From assembly GCF_050436995.1 (NCBI RefSeq), contig NC_134747.1, forward strand, positions 1,929,501 through 1,993,500: a DNA stretch of 64,000 nucleotides. The letters are read 5' to 3'. A program made the translations under genes and the position numbers. The first letter of the stretch is position 1; each line of letters begins with the position of its first letter. This DNA comes from Anticarsia gemmatalis (lineage: Eukaryota; Arthropoda; Insecta; Lepidoptera; Erebidae). The notes beneath the pieces were generated by a model. That model was not told where the DNA came from and made no database searches. It was given only the letters and a program-made list of their open reading frames with translations. Shown piece by piece: positions 31,098-41,335 of this stretch.

Positions 31098-31278
31098 CTT
31101 AGGGAAGATTCATATCTGACGGAACATGCGTCGTGTATTATCGGTCGCGTAACGCCAGAACAGACAAATGTATAGAAAAAGACCACGTTCACGCTCAACC
31201 GATGATGCGTCGTTGCGAATCCCATACTATTTAGGCTACGCCCGACGCATCTTCCGTCAGATTGGAACCTTCCCTTAG
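31098..31278. mobile_element. MITE with TCTGACGGAAGATGCGTCG termini, copy 2 (inverted)
   Basis: Ends CTTAGGGAAGATTCATATCT and the complement of CTAAGGGAAGGTTCCAATCT form terminal inverted repeats about 36 bp long. The interior shares GCCAGAACAGACAAATGTAT with copy 1 on the opposite strand. Confidence 0.85.
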
Positions 31279-32120
31279 ACCTTTTGTACGTAAGGCTACG
31301 CAAGTCTTCGATACTCAAGGATTATAGTCTTCAAACGACTACCACCATACAAATCGATTGATCGTACACGAGTCGACAATATTTGTCCCGCGACTGAATT
31401 TGTATGGCCGTAGTCACTGAGAGACTAAAATCGTTGAGTATCGGAAACTTTCGTAGCCTTATGTACAAAGGACCTTACGTTTTCATACTTTTAGTTTGGA
31501 AAGTGTTAAATACTGTGAATAGCCAGTTACATTTTTGCTTTTTTAAAAATAATTCTGAATACTTGTTGGAAATTATGTTTTATTGAATACCAAGTGTTGG
31601 GAAATAATCTAGAAAATATATTAATATGTTTAAAATGAAAGTTCTTGATACTTGTATTTAAAAAATGGGTGTTACTGAGGACAAAATAATAGTAGTTTGT
31701 AAATAAAGTTTATGTTGAAAAGGATAGTTTAAATATAGTACTTTTTCGCTATTGTACTGGAATTTTACAGAAATTAATGGAAAAAATAGTGAAAATTGGA
31801 ACACTGGTAAAATAAAACTGTATTACAAATCAGCACCTGCTTAAGGAGTAGATAAATTCGCCTAATAATAATTAATATTAAACAAAAATTAACAACAAAA
31901 TCGAACAATCACTTAAAACGAATGGTAATAATATTTAATAATATCTTTACATATATTTACAATTTTGGTAATATTTTTTAACCGTATACTAATACAAAGA
32001 CGAAGTTTAACTTTTAACTAGGAAATTTACAATAACAGAGTAACAAAAATCTTATATTACTGAGGGCTTTTATGTACACTAGCCAATATTAACACTCTTT
32101 GAACCTCAACACCTCAGCTA

Positions 32121-32168
32121 AGTACACAGTGGATCAAGACGTGCATATGAGTTGATCCACTGTGTACT
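32121..32168. repeat. 17-bp-arm hairpin in the ush 3' flank
   Basis: AGTACACAGTGGATCAA at 32121-32137 and its exact complement at 32152-32168, with a 14-nt loop. Weaker pairing extends outward (CCTCAG against TTGAGG). Confidence 0.92.
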
Positions 32169-32714
32169 CTATTGAGGTATGAACTCAAGAGCTCGAGTCT
32201 GCAAAAATATATTCAGGTTACATTACTCCATTTGTCACTAGTCAAACTATTATATGGTAAGTTTCTGAGCCACTATATCATGAAGTAACGTAAATAAATA
32301 TATTTTTGCCTTTACATTTAATATATAACATTGAATCGAAAATTTCAAACATCGATTTGGCATTGATATGCAGTACAAGTGTAATTTTAATAATCATTAA
32401 TTTATTGCACATTTAATTTCAAATGAGAGGATACATTCTTACCCTAGGAATAATTACAAGAAATTCCGGTGAAGCAACTTAAGCATTAGTTTCGCTAGCG
32501 ATATTTCAAAGTACAAATTGAATTTCAGGACTCTGAATTACGACAAAAATTCGCCAAACACTCGTATAAATATTTTGTATGAGAAACAGGCTGACAAATT
32601 TTACACATCTCGTCAATAGATGGCGTTAGGAGTCACACCAATTGCTACATTTTTCTCTTATCGACGAAGTTCTGCCGTAATATGATTATCACGTTTTGTC
32701 TAAAGCAGTTAAAT

Positions 32715-33110
32715 TCATAGCACAGGAGTATCGGTGACCCTAGCAGGTGTTGGTACGTTATTATTAGCGGTCGCATCCTGGTTATTAGCAGTGCAATAGA
32801 ACTGCTTATGAGCTTTGTAAGTGTTCACGTATTTGAACGAGATGTCGCAGGATTTGCAGTAGTTGGGGGTTTCTTCCATTTCGGGTTCCGGTTCCTTCTT
32901 GATGTCCACTGTTGGGACGGGGGAGGTCTGTTCCTCCTCTGGTTCGTCTGTGGCGTGGACCAGGCGCGCGTGCCTCACGACATTGCCTCTGTACGTGGAG
33001 GTGTAGGCACAGCTGCTGCAGCGGTGCACGCGCTCGCCTCCCACGGCCGGGCTCGGGGAAGTCGCCTCACGACTGTCTTCTTCCACTACGCATGCGATGT
33101 AGCTTTCTTC
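32715..33110 (-). CDS. ush: ush terminal exon: last two zinc fingers
   Basis: Acceptor TTAATTTCAG|GAA. It encodes EESYIACVVEEDSREATS, a C2H2 finger (HRCSSCAYTSTYRGN...HARLVH), an acidic linker with IKKEPEPE, a C2HC finger (NYCKSCDISFKYVN...HKQFYC) and stop TGA at 32717-32715. Confidence 0.93.
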   Translation of the reverse strand, partial: EESYIACVVEEDSREATSPSPAVGGERVHRCSSCAYTSTYRGNVVRHARLVHATDEPEEEQTSPVPTVDIKKEPEPEMEETPNYCKSCDISFKYVNTYKAHKQFYCTANNQDATANNNVPTPARVTDTPVL

Positions 33111-35231
33111 CTGAAATTAATAAGATTTTGTTAGGTTCGGTTTGTGGTCATTTCAATGTTGAGTTGAGATTTCTGTTTAAAATCATAAATAATTATTAAT
33201 TTTAGTGAGTTTTATAATCAACATAAGGCCAGTGTGACCTTTCAAGGGACTTGTAATTATTACGATTATATCATAGTTTTGAGGAGTTACTCGCACACTA
33301 ACATTGTTATAAAATACCCACCTGCAAATCAGCAGGCTTCTTGTTGTTGAAGTGCATGCGAATATGAGTGCGCATGCCTCGCAGCGTGTTGCCTCTGTAC
33401 CGACAGATGGTGCAGCGGAATGCCTTGACGCCGGCGTGCGCCTCCATGTGACGCTGGGCGGCTGCAGCGGTCGGCGACACCACGTCGCAGCAAGGACACT
33501 TCCAGCCACCTTCCGACCCTGAGGTTGGTCGAGGAGCCTCAGCCGGCGCGTTGCGAGGCGACCGAGTGTCTCTCTTTGTGCAGTAGAACGACTGGTGAGT
33601 CGTCAAATTGTCCAGCGAGCTGAAATGGATCCCGCACGCCAGACAGATCAGCTGACGGTACTGCGGCGGCGGGCCTGGCTCCGGTGGCGCAGGACTCGCG
33701 CGCTCCTCACCCCCGCCCGCCGAGCAGTAGTGCCGCTTGTGAATGCGATAGTTCTCATACTTGCAGAACACGATGTTGCATTCCTTACATTTCGAGACTC
33801 CTTGCTTCACTAACACCTGAGGAGACACGGCGTTCACAGGTAGCTCTGACGCTAGCCGCAATGCTAGTGCTGGAGGTATGATCGCAGGTGGAACTACCGG
33901 TGTGAATTTCTCTTCTGGTGGCGAGGGTACACTCGGAGGCTTCGGAGTCGGCCCTCTAGAGTTACGTCGTCTACGCTTTGGTGAACTTTCTGCGCTCGGA
34001 GATGATGACCTTCGGGAGGGCGACGGAGTACCCGGAGACCCAGGCAGTGATGGAGCGCACACTATCTGTTCGGGCGTTGTTGATCTTATTCTATTTTCCT
34101 TCTCGTGTTCATCAGTAACTACGGACTCGGGAGTGCGGCGCACACTGAGATCCAACGGTGTAGCGCCACCATCTCTCGATGGTTCTCGAGGCCGGTTGGC
34201 AGATTTGAGCACTTCAGATTCTTTTCCATCATTATTAACATTTGTTAACGCCCGACTTATCGGCTGGAAGGTTCCGTTTGGTAACAGGAAGCACGGTGTG
34301 TCCGGGTCGGGTAGTGTTGCACCTGGAAGAGTACTAGCGCTTCGAAGCAACGAGTATGGTACGATGAGAATCGGGTTTGTAGGCAACGCGAGGGCGTACT
34401 GGTTCTGTGCCGGAGGTGTCGCTCCCGGGGACGGCGGTGAGGACCCCGACGTGGCAGATCCTCCGCGCCCTGCGGCTGCGACTAGAGCCTGCTTCACAAC
34501 TTGTCTCGTGCTACAGTAATGCGCTTTGTGAGCTCTGTACGTTTTTATGGAACTAAAGCGTATGTCACAGTCAGCGCAGTAGCGGTCTTGTACAGGCGGA
34601 CTATCGGCTACTTCACCGTTCGAAGTCGGCGTTGGTGCAGGCGTTCCACTGCTCACCGGAGACGACGAGTGCATTCTCATATGTCGATTTAAACTAACTT
34701 TTTTATCTGCACTATAATTACAGTATGTACAAGTGTACTGCTTGCTGGCAGGTCGCGGCGTCTTAGCGTCGCTACTTGATTCATCCACAGCCGGATCAGC
34801 CGGTGTATCCGTCCCTTCAGTCGGCTTAGGTCTTCTATTCGAACAGTAATGTTCCTTATGTGCTTGGAGGGTGCTAAGAGAAGAATATCGAATGCCACAC
34901 GGTTGGCACATGTAGCTCGGAACATTGGGTAAAAACGCCGGGAAGGCGGCTGCACTCAATGCAAGATAGTCCCGCGCTTGTGTTGGAGTAGGTTGCGGTG
35001 GCGGTGGTGAGGGCGAAGGCGGCTCATGCTTGAGCGCCGCCGCCTGCGGGGCCAGCGCGGGGTCCGTGGCGAGGTTGGGGTTGAGGCGCAGGCGAGGCGG
35101 CGAGGCGGCGGGCGAGCCCCCGGACGCAGGTGACGCGCCGCCGCTGGACGCGGGCCGCTCGCCCCCAGAGCTTGGCGTGCGCGGTTCTCCTGGCATCGCT
35201 TCGCTCTCGTTTCCCCATTCCTCGTCCTCAC
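32715..35231 (-). CDS. ush: FOG-family GATA cofactor U-shaped, last two coding exons (5' part not found)
   Basis: Exons 35231-33322 and 33110-32715 join in phase 0 and encode about 767 residues. Nine zinc fingers in order: C2HC (YMCQPCGIRYSSL...HYC), C2H2, C2HC, then PLDLS at 34158-34144, C2HC, C2HC, C2H2, C2H2, and in the last exon C2H2 and C2HC. C2HC fingers with H-x3-5-YC endings are the GATA N-finger-binding type of FOG proteins, and Drosophila Ush also has nine fingers. PLDLS is the CtBP corepressor motif. SPKRRRRNSRG is a likely NLS; VDIKKEPEPEMEE looks like a SUMO site. The protein is expected in the nucleus, modulating Pannier/Serpent-type GATA factors in blood, heart and bristle development. 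The long exon is entered in phase 1, and EDEEWGNESEA lies in frame before the first Met, so more coding sequence lies upstream. Confidence 0.93.
33322..35231 (-). CDS. ush: ush penultimate exon: seven zinc fingers and CtBP motif
   Basis: Acceptor TATTTACAG|GT, donor TTGCAG|GTGGGT. This 1,910-nt exon carries fingers 1-7 at residues about 97-118, 154-177, 207-229, 470-491, 518-540, 567-588 and 595-616, counted from the Met at 35196, with PLDLS at 347-351. Pro/Ser/Ala-rich linkers fill the gaps. The GC content is far above the flanking sequence, mainly at 35.0-35.2 kb. Confidence 0.94.
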
Positions 35232-35859
35232 CTGTAAATAAACAAACAACTCAATCAGACACTATTGACGGCGCACCTTAATGTAAAATGTTGGAGCAAA
35301 AAGAATCGTATGCCATATCGGCTCCTATTAGTGTTGTTAATAGGTGTGCGATGGCGGGTTGGCAGCGACGTCCCGCGATAGTCGTCACTCGTCACGTTTC
35401 GTCCCGTATCTGTCGACGTCAGTCAGATGGAGGGCTCGCGAGTCGAGGCATACATTAGCGCTCCTAATTGAGACGTGGCCGCGCTATGTAAATGTCGCCG
35501 CGTGGGTGGGGCGCGCGCACCGGCCACTCGGCTTAACAAATGCGAGAAATGTGGTCGAGATTAAGTTCGCGCACCCGGCCCGGCTGATCCGTCATTACCG
35601 CCGATGCTCGTCCATCAATATCGTGAGCGGGCCCGCGGCAAACAGAACAAAAACTTAACGGGCCCCGTTGTAATTGGATCTGATTTCCAGAAAACGCTCG
35701 CTCACCTTCCTTTTTGAGCGACAACGATCTCTACCGAGCGAGGAATTAACCTATCTTTCGCGCAGCGATCTCGACTCAAAACGCCAATTAATGAGAGGCT
35801 CAACTTCATTCTCCTGGCCCTGTGAAGATCATTATATGGGCACGACAGTGAGATGGACG

Positions 35860-36000
35860 CGACGATTGGTGCGGCCGCGCACCGACCGCCATCTCGCGGT
35901 AACGAACACCGCTCGGATCGGATTGCGTTCGGGTCACGCTATCCTAGTGTGCGCGCGTTCCGATTGGTCATTACGATTGGTCGGTGACGCGCGATTGGCC
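35860..36000 (-). promoter_or_regulatory. Cluster of four CCAAT boxes upstream of the ush exon
   Basis: ATTGG (CCAAT on the minus strand) occurs at 35865, 35963, 35976 and 35994, three of them within 36 bp and all in the same orientation toward ush. The stretch is GC-rich. NF-Y-type promoter activity is inferred. Confidence 0.4.
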
Positions 36001-36372
36001 GACTAATGCTGCCTTTATCTGGCAGCTTAATGTTAGCGTCATACTGAACGCGAGCTTATCGCGGTTCGTTAGTCGCGCTCCAGCTTCTGTTTTTCGCTAA
36101 ATAAGTTATAAGCTTGTGATTGTTGGCTCGGCGAAAGGTTGTCCGGACGATCAGATAGATGGCGTGACTCGGTGTCGTTTATGCAGCGCTCGCGAAACTG
36201 AACGTCGATTCGTTAAATGATATACATCTGTGCCCTTTGTCTTTATAAACATGTCATTGCGTTCGTACAAGAGAGAAACATGCGACTCATGTGTTCGTTC
36301 AAAGCTAGCCCGCATAGTTTCGGCTAGAACTTCACAATGAGCTAGATTAGTGGTACCCTTTGACTAACTTAC

Positions 36373-36440
36373 CTCACGAATTGCAGGAGAACAATGCATG
36401 TTGCCTTTGGTGTGGCGGTCGTAAATGAAAATTTATATAA
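36373..36440 (-). promoter_or_regulatory. Candidate alternative first exon/promoter of ush
   Basis: On the minus strand a TATATAAAT box at about 36437-36429 is followed by a short stretch ending in GTGAG|GTAAGT (donor at 36372). Joining it to the acceptor at 35231 would not keep any upstream ATG in the ush frame, so it would be a 5' UTR exon starting translation at the Met at 35196, with short upstream ORFs. Confidence 0.25.
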
Positions 36441-38089
36441 TGAAGCAATAGAATTAAACGTTAAATGTCGTGTGGAACAAGGCCGACAAGCGCGACAAGC
36501 GTCATACACGTGCCTACACACGTAGGGAAAAAACAAAGCGGCCATCTTGTTGAGCATTTATCAGGGCCGAGATCAGGGTCCAATTAAAATAGTCGTGCAT
36601 CGGTCGCGTCACAATCTCGCTGATACAAATCTGTGATTGTGACGCCCATGAGCGATCACCTAGGACGCGCGCACCGCTACCAGCGGTCCGGCTAGCGATA
36701 TCTCGATTGATAACTCGCTCTAATCTTTTATGTATTCTACAGATAGTACGGTAAATACCAGCCATTTGTTTATGTATTGTAAATAGTTGGAGCGATATCG
36801 TGAAAGGCTAAGTTATGACAGTTCTGATTTGAATATTGTTGGGTAACCCGCAGGTTGAGTCCCACACTCGAGTATTCATTTAATCACAGTATAGAAAAGT
36901 TCATCATTTACAAAGTTTAGTTGTTTTTGTAAGGAGCTGCATACTTATACGAGAGATAAGGTCTGTGTACGGCTTATCCGATCCACTTGGGACTCTAACT
37001 CACCATGACTTGCTTGTATTGTCATACATTATGTCAGCATGTTTTATTTTATTCTAAAGCTTTCAGATAAATATATGTGAGATCATACACATTGTCAGGC
37101 AAAATAAATAAGAAAGTAATATTATAATATAGTTTATGAAAACATTACACGTACTGTACCATTTTGTAACTAATTTTGCAAGTATTTATTTCGAGTCAAT
37201 AAGTCTAATAGTTAATTTCGAGACAATACTCACTAAAGTGAGTTTTCGAATCGAAATCGATTGCACCGATGGTAGTGGTGATGTAAAACTCGAGGCGACC
37301 GAGATACACCTTGAACTGAGCCGATGGTCTGATAATCGAGATAAAAACTTATTCATTGAATATTAATGTGTGTCTAAGTATTATTACAATCTTCCCAAAC
37401 CTTTCCTTAGAATCTCTAATGAGGTGTAGAGTTTTTGCGTGCCTGATAACAGATGGCGTTGGTTGGTGTGTTTTAGTTTTTATTTTTTCTTCGCAGTATT
37501 TTATGATACTTAAATGAATTAGGTACTGTACTGGTCTAAGTTTTTTAGCCAGAATCTCTAAATGGGTTAGATCTTAGGACCTGCACTTTGGCCACGGGAA
37601 ATCCCTTCAATTTTTAAGGAACTCTCAAGCATGCAATGTTTAATTTATTCTTTCACATTAAGAACGAGTGATCATTTACATGGAACATTTTTTTTTTCGT
37701 TCCGCCAGTTGTACAAACAGGGAATAGAACCCACTTTCTCTTCAACAAAGATTAATCCACACATCAGTTAAGACAAAATCAAAACATTATCTACAAATCT
37801 GAACACACTATTTTTAAACCGTCGTCTTAACGTCACTACAAAACAAGAGCCATTACCAGTGTTGCCACAAATAAAAATAAAAAACCGTAACTGTCCGGAC
37901 AAGAGTTGAGTGACAAAGTCAGACAAGATTATCGTTACATCTTGATGTATTTATGTTTGTATGTATGTATTTAACGTATTTATAATCTATCCTATTACTA
38001 TTAAGTAGGTATACCTAAACTTGTCAGTTTACTGTATATCCGTAAAAGATCTTCAAACCAAATTTCAACCCTCTACACTCAGTAGTGTT

Positions 38090-38222
38090 GTCCATGAATC
38101 AGTCAGTCAGTCACTCACTCACTCAGCAACGGGAAAGATTTTTATATATTTATGAAAACGATGGATTTTTTCCGCTATCGGAAAGTTTTCCAAGTGGATG
38201 CAGTCGTGGGCAAAAGCTAGAT
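38090..38222 (-). mobile_element. LINE-tail fragment with TCAG/TCAC microsatellite
   Basis: The reverse complement begins CTAGCTTTTGCCCACGACTG and ends in a run of GTGA/CTGA units (plus strand TCAGTCAGTCAGTCACTCAC at 38099 onward). Confidence 0.6.
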
Positions 38223-41071
38223 TAATTAAAAAATATATATTAATATGTTTAATAGTTACAGAAGAAATCAATTCAAATATTTTACTGGTTTTGCAATTTA
38301 TATAGTCGAACTATTGTTGTGAAAATATTTTTTCTAAACTACTGATATGTCTTGATGACTATCTGTAATCTGTAGTTGAATATTAAAACTGATTAAATTC
38401 AAATGTTGATAACTATGTTTTGTAGCAGTCATTAATAGATTAGTATACGAGTTAACTAAGATGGTTCAAGTTCAGTTTCAAGGTTTTTGTTTTGGTCATG
38501 TTATACGTGTATTTGAAATTCAAAGATATCTATTAGCATATGTACAAAACATCCAGCATGTAATACCTGAAGATATAAACAGAGTTGCATGAAAAACAAT
38601 CGCTTTTTGCTGTTTACACATCTTGTCCGACTTGGAAATCGAATCGTGGTCAGCAGCCGAATACACTGACCGCGCCACTGAGGCTAAGTTAAACTATGTC
38701 ATACATTTTTCAACAATCCAACATTAATTAAAAACCCAATACTATTTCACCCGGCATGGGAATCGAACCTAATACTTCCAGATAACAATCAAAGGTATTA
38801 AAGCGCAAATCCTCCATTTAAGTTTATTACTTAATAAAACAGAAGAAACTATCTCATTCCCAACGGTTGTATACCACGCTATTTCCACATAAAAAATATT
38901 CTCAACTAACTATCATTGCGGCGATCAGTTGCAAGTGTCCGGCAGGATGAGCGTCGTGCGTCACGATCGGACGAACATTAACATATCGCTGGTTCGATTC
39001 CGATATCGTTACGCTGTGCAAAACACGTGCTCACTCGAATACGTATATGGTTTAAGTATTTTTAATTTAGTTCTGTTATTGATTTGCTCATTCGATTTAC
39101 TTAATTAAAATAGTTGACGGTATTTTATTGAATCTTTTTTTTGTTTAAATGTGATATAGGTGTTTACGCATCTGCTTACACCTTCAGATGTAACAAGCAT
39201 GGTGTCCTACGAATATTATACATGCAAAAGTTTGTGATGATTATTTAGGTAGTCTTTTACGCCAAAACTACTTCATGGATTTTGATCAACTTTGGTGTTC
39301 AGATAGTTTATTACCTGAATTAACACAAGGGCTACTTAAATCGGGTTTCTTTTCACACAGAAAAAAATGATCGCAGAAGCTTACATACGAAGAAAAGAGT
39401 TAATTCAAATGCATTTGTTTTCAAGTAATTCGATAGTACTAACATAAAGTCAAGTCGCAGCAAACAATTTAAAACAGATTCTAATAGCTAAGTAATTTAC
39501 ATTAACAATGAAAAACATTCGAATGGAGACGCAAAAACTGTTTGTAAGTAAACGCTGTACGTAGTAGATAAACATTTCCTAGGCTGTGTCCTGTTTCATG
39601 ACGAATAAATCTAGATGTCCACGCGGCTGCGATAACACTAACGTACAGCCGCGATGCCGGTATGAGCCCGCGATAAATGTTGCCACGCTTAGTTCCTTAT
39701 CTACGGTGTTGCGAGTGCAAAAAATGTTTTGGTAATTTTGATTGGAGGTTAATTTTAGGGAGGATTATTTTTAATGATTTTTGACAGATGTTTTGTTTGA
39801 TAGAATGACAAAATTCTTTCTTGATTAAGTTTTGTGGCAATGGTAAAATTGATCCTAAAGGGGCTTACGGATTCAGCAGGTAGCGTTGACGAGTGAAGTT
39901 CAATTGTGAGTGGATGAGAGACTTCTACAATTATGAGCCAAGTTAGGATGTTAGAAGTAAGTCTTGCAAATTTAAAACCTGTGGTAATTTATTAAAATCT
40001 CCTTTTTTGTTACGTAAACGCTAGTCGCTATACGTAAAATTAAAGCACATAATATCAGCCCCACGTATTGTGAGTGTGTACAACCGGCGATAGTTTTAAC
40101 AAGTAAATCGGTGTAGTGTTAACTGATCTCGACAAAAGAGGAATAGATCGTTTTACAAATGAAAGTTCGTGTAAATTTTATTGTAAAATAGGTACTTTTG
40201 AACCATACAATATCTTGTAAAAACCTCTTAAACTTAAAAAATCTACTTGAAAAAGCCTCGCAAATGGAGTACGGTTATTTGATTACTGTTTAATTAACCC
40301 AGTTTACGTGCTAACTAAATATCGTCAAAGGAGCCCTTGCGAACGAGTGGCGTATCGCACAGCGAATCTCAACTCACTATGATTGATGTAGGATTTAATA
40401 TTCATAAGGTGTTGCCATGTGTGAGCCGTTAATGGTGAGGTTTTTGATACGGTATTTTTGATATTGGCAACTTTTAGAGAGTAATTATTTGGTTTATAGT
40501 TATTATCCAAAAACTAAAAAAGTAATTAATTTGTGATTATTCTTGTAAATTGCGCTTTCATTTGTGTAATGAAACTTATTTTTTATATCAAACGTTTGTT
40601 TAGAATACGTAATTCTTAGGAGTTAGATATGCACTTTCCATATTTCCTTTATAGCTAAAAAATCGGCAATGTGACTTATAAAAAGTTGATCACAATACCG
40701 AATTAAGCCGGAACTTTATTTTTATACGTAATATGTTGTTATTGCTGTTTGTCTTTTATATCAAGTTTTTTTTTACTCACGGACCATACAAGGCCTAAAG
40801 TGACAGTTAACAGTTAACAATTAACAACTATTTACAACTATCAGTACATTTACTTGACATTTTCTTTTCTTTATAGTAACTTGCTAACTTTATTTCAGTA
40901 CAACATTGCCACATCCAACCTTCGTAGTCACCCCATTGAAACGGCATGCGTATTTAAAAACACAAGTAAGCAACGATCGTTGAGATACAGCCGAGGAAAT
41001 TAAACGTTTCACGACTAATTACTTATTTCACTAACACTGTTATTTATCAAACGCTATGTTACTCAAATATA

Positions 41072-41121
41072 CGAAAAAAAGAGTTTTGAGACTACTTATT
41101 CTCAAAACCCCTTTTTTTTCG
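41072..41121. repeat. Inverted repeat with A/T-run arms
   Basis: CGAAAAAAAGAGTTTTGAG at 41072-41090 pairs with CTCAAAACCCC, T-run and CG at 41101-41121, with a 10-nt loop. Confidence 0.8.
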
Positions 41122-41294
41122 TTGTAGTTGTTGTTTAGTTGAAGTATTTGATTTATTAAAGAAAATAGATTAAATTAAAATTATGTTCTTAGGTACTCAT
41201 GCTTAGTTTAATAAGTCTTTGGTACTTTTTTGTTTTATAATTTGTATTGGCAAACTAGATACCCCATGACTAAACATTTCATTCTTTTTATTGT

Positions 41295-41335
41295 TAAAAA
41301 AACAACTTCCGCACTAAGAATTGCTCTTGAAAATG
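41295..41335 (-). mobile_element. tRNA-derived SINE, 3' terminal fragment
   Basis: The reverse complement CAAGAGCAATTCTTAGTGCG followed by GAAGTTGTTTTTTT is the 3' end of the same SINE family. Confidence 0.65.

Larger units (their letters stand above)
29444..32714. other. Convergent intergenic region Iwr1/ush, with ush 3' UTR
   Basis: No coding exon seen. It contains a 13-bp-arm hairpin (29596-29634), a tRNA-like box-B fragment near 29795-29815 (minus), a MITE (31098-31278) and a 17-bp-arm hairpin (32121-32168). A minus-strand AATAAA at 32406-32401, about 310 bases past the ush stop, is the nearest plausible poly(A) signal for ush. Confidence 0.6.

Noticed and set aside
33878..34519. 213-codon plus-strand ORF
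   Set aside because: It is antisense to the GC-rich ush zinc-finger exon; the ush frame explains the sequence.
38630..38695. Minus-strand tRNA-like stretch ending GCCTCAGTGGCGCGGTCAGT
   Set aside because: Probably a decayed SINE head; no body, no 3' end and no intact cloverleaf, so not called as a tRNA gene.
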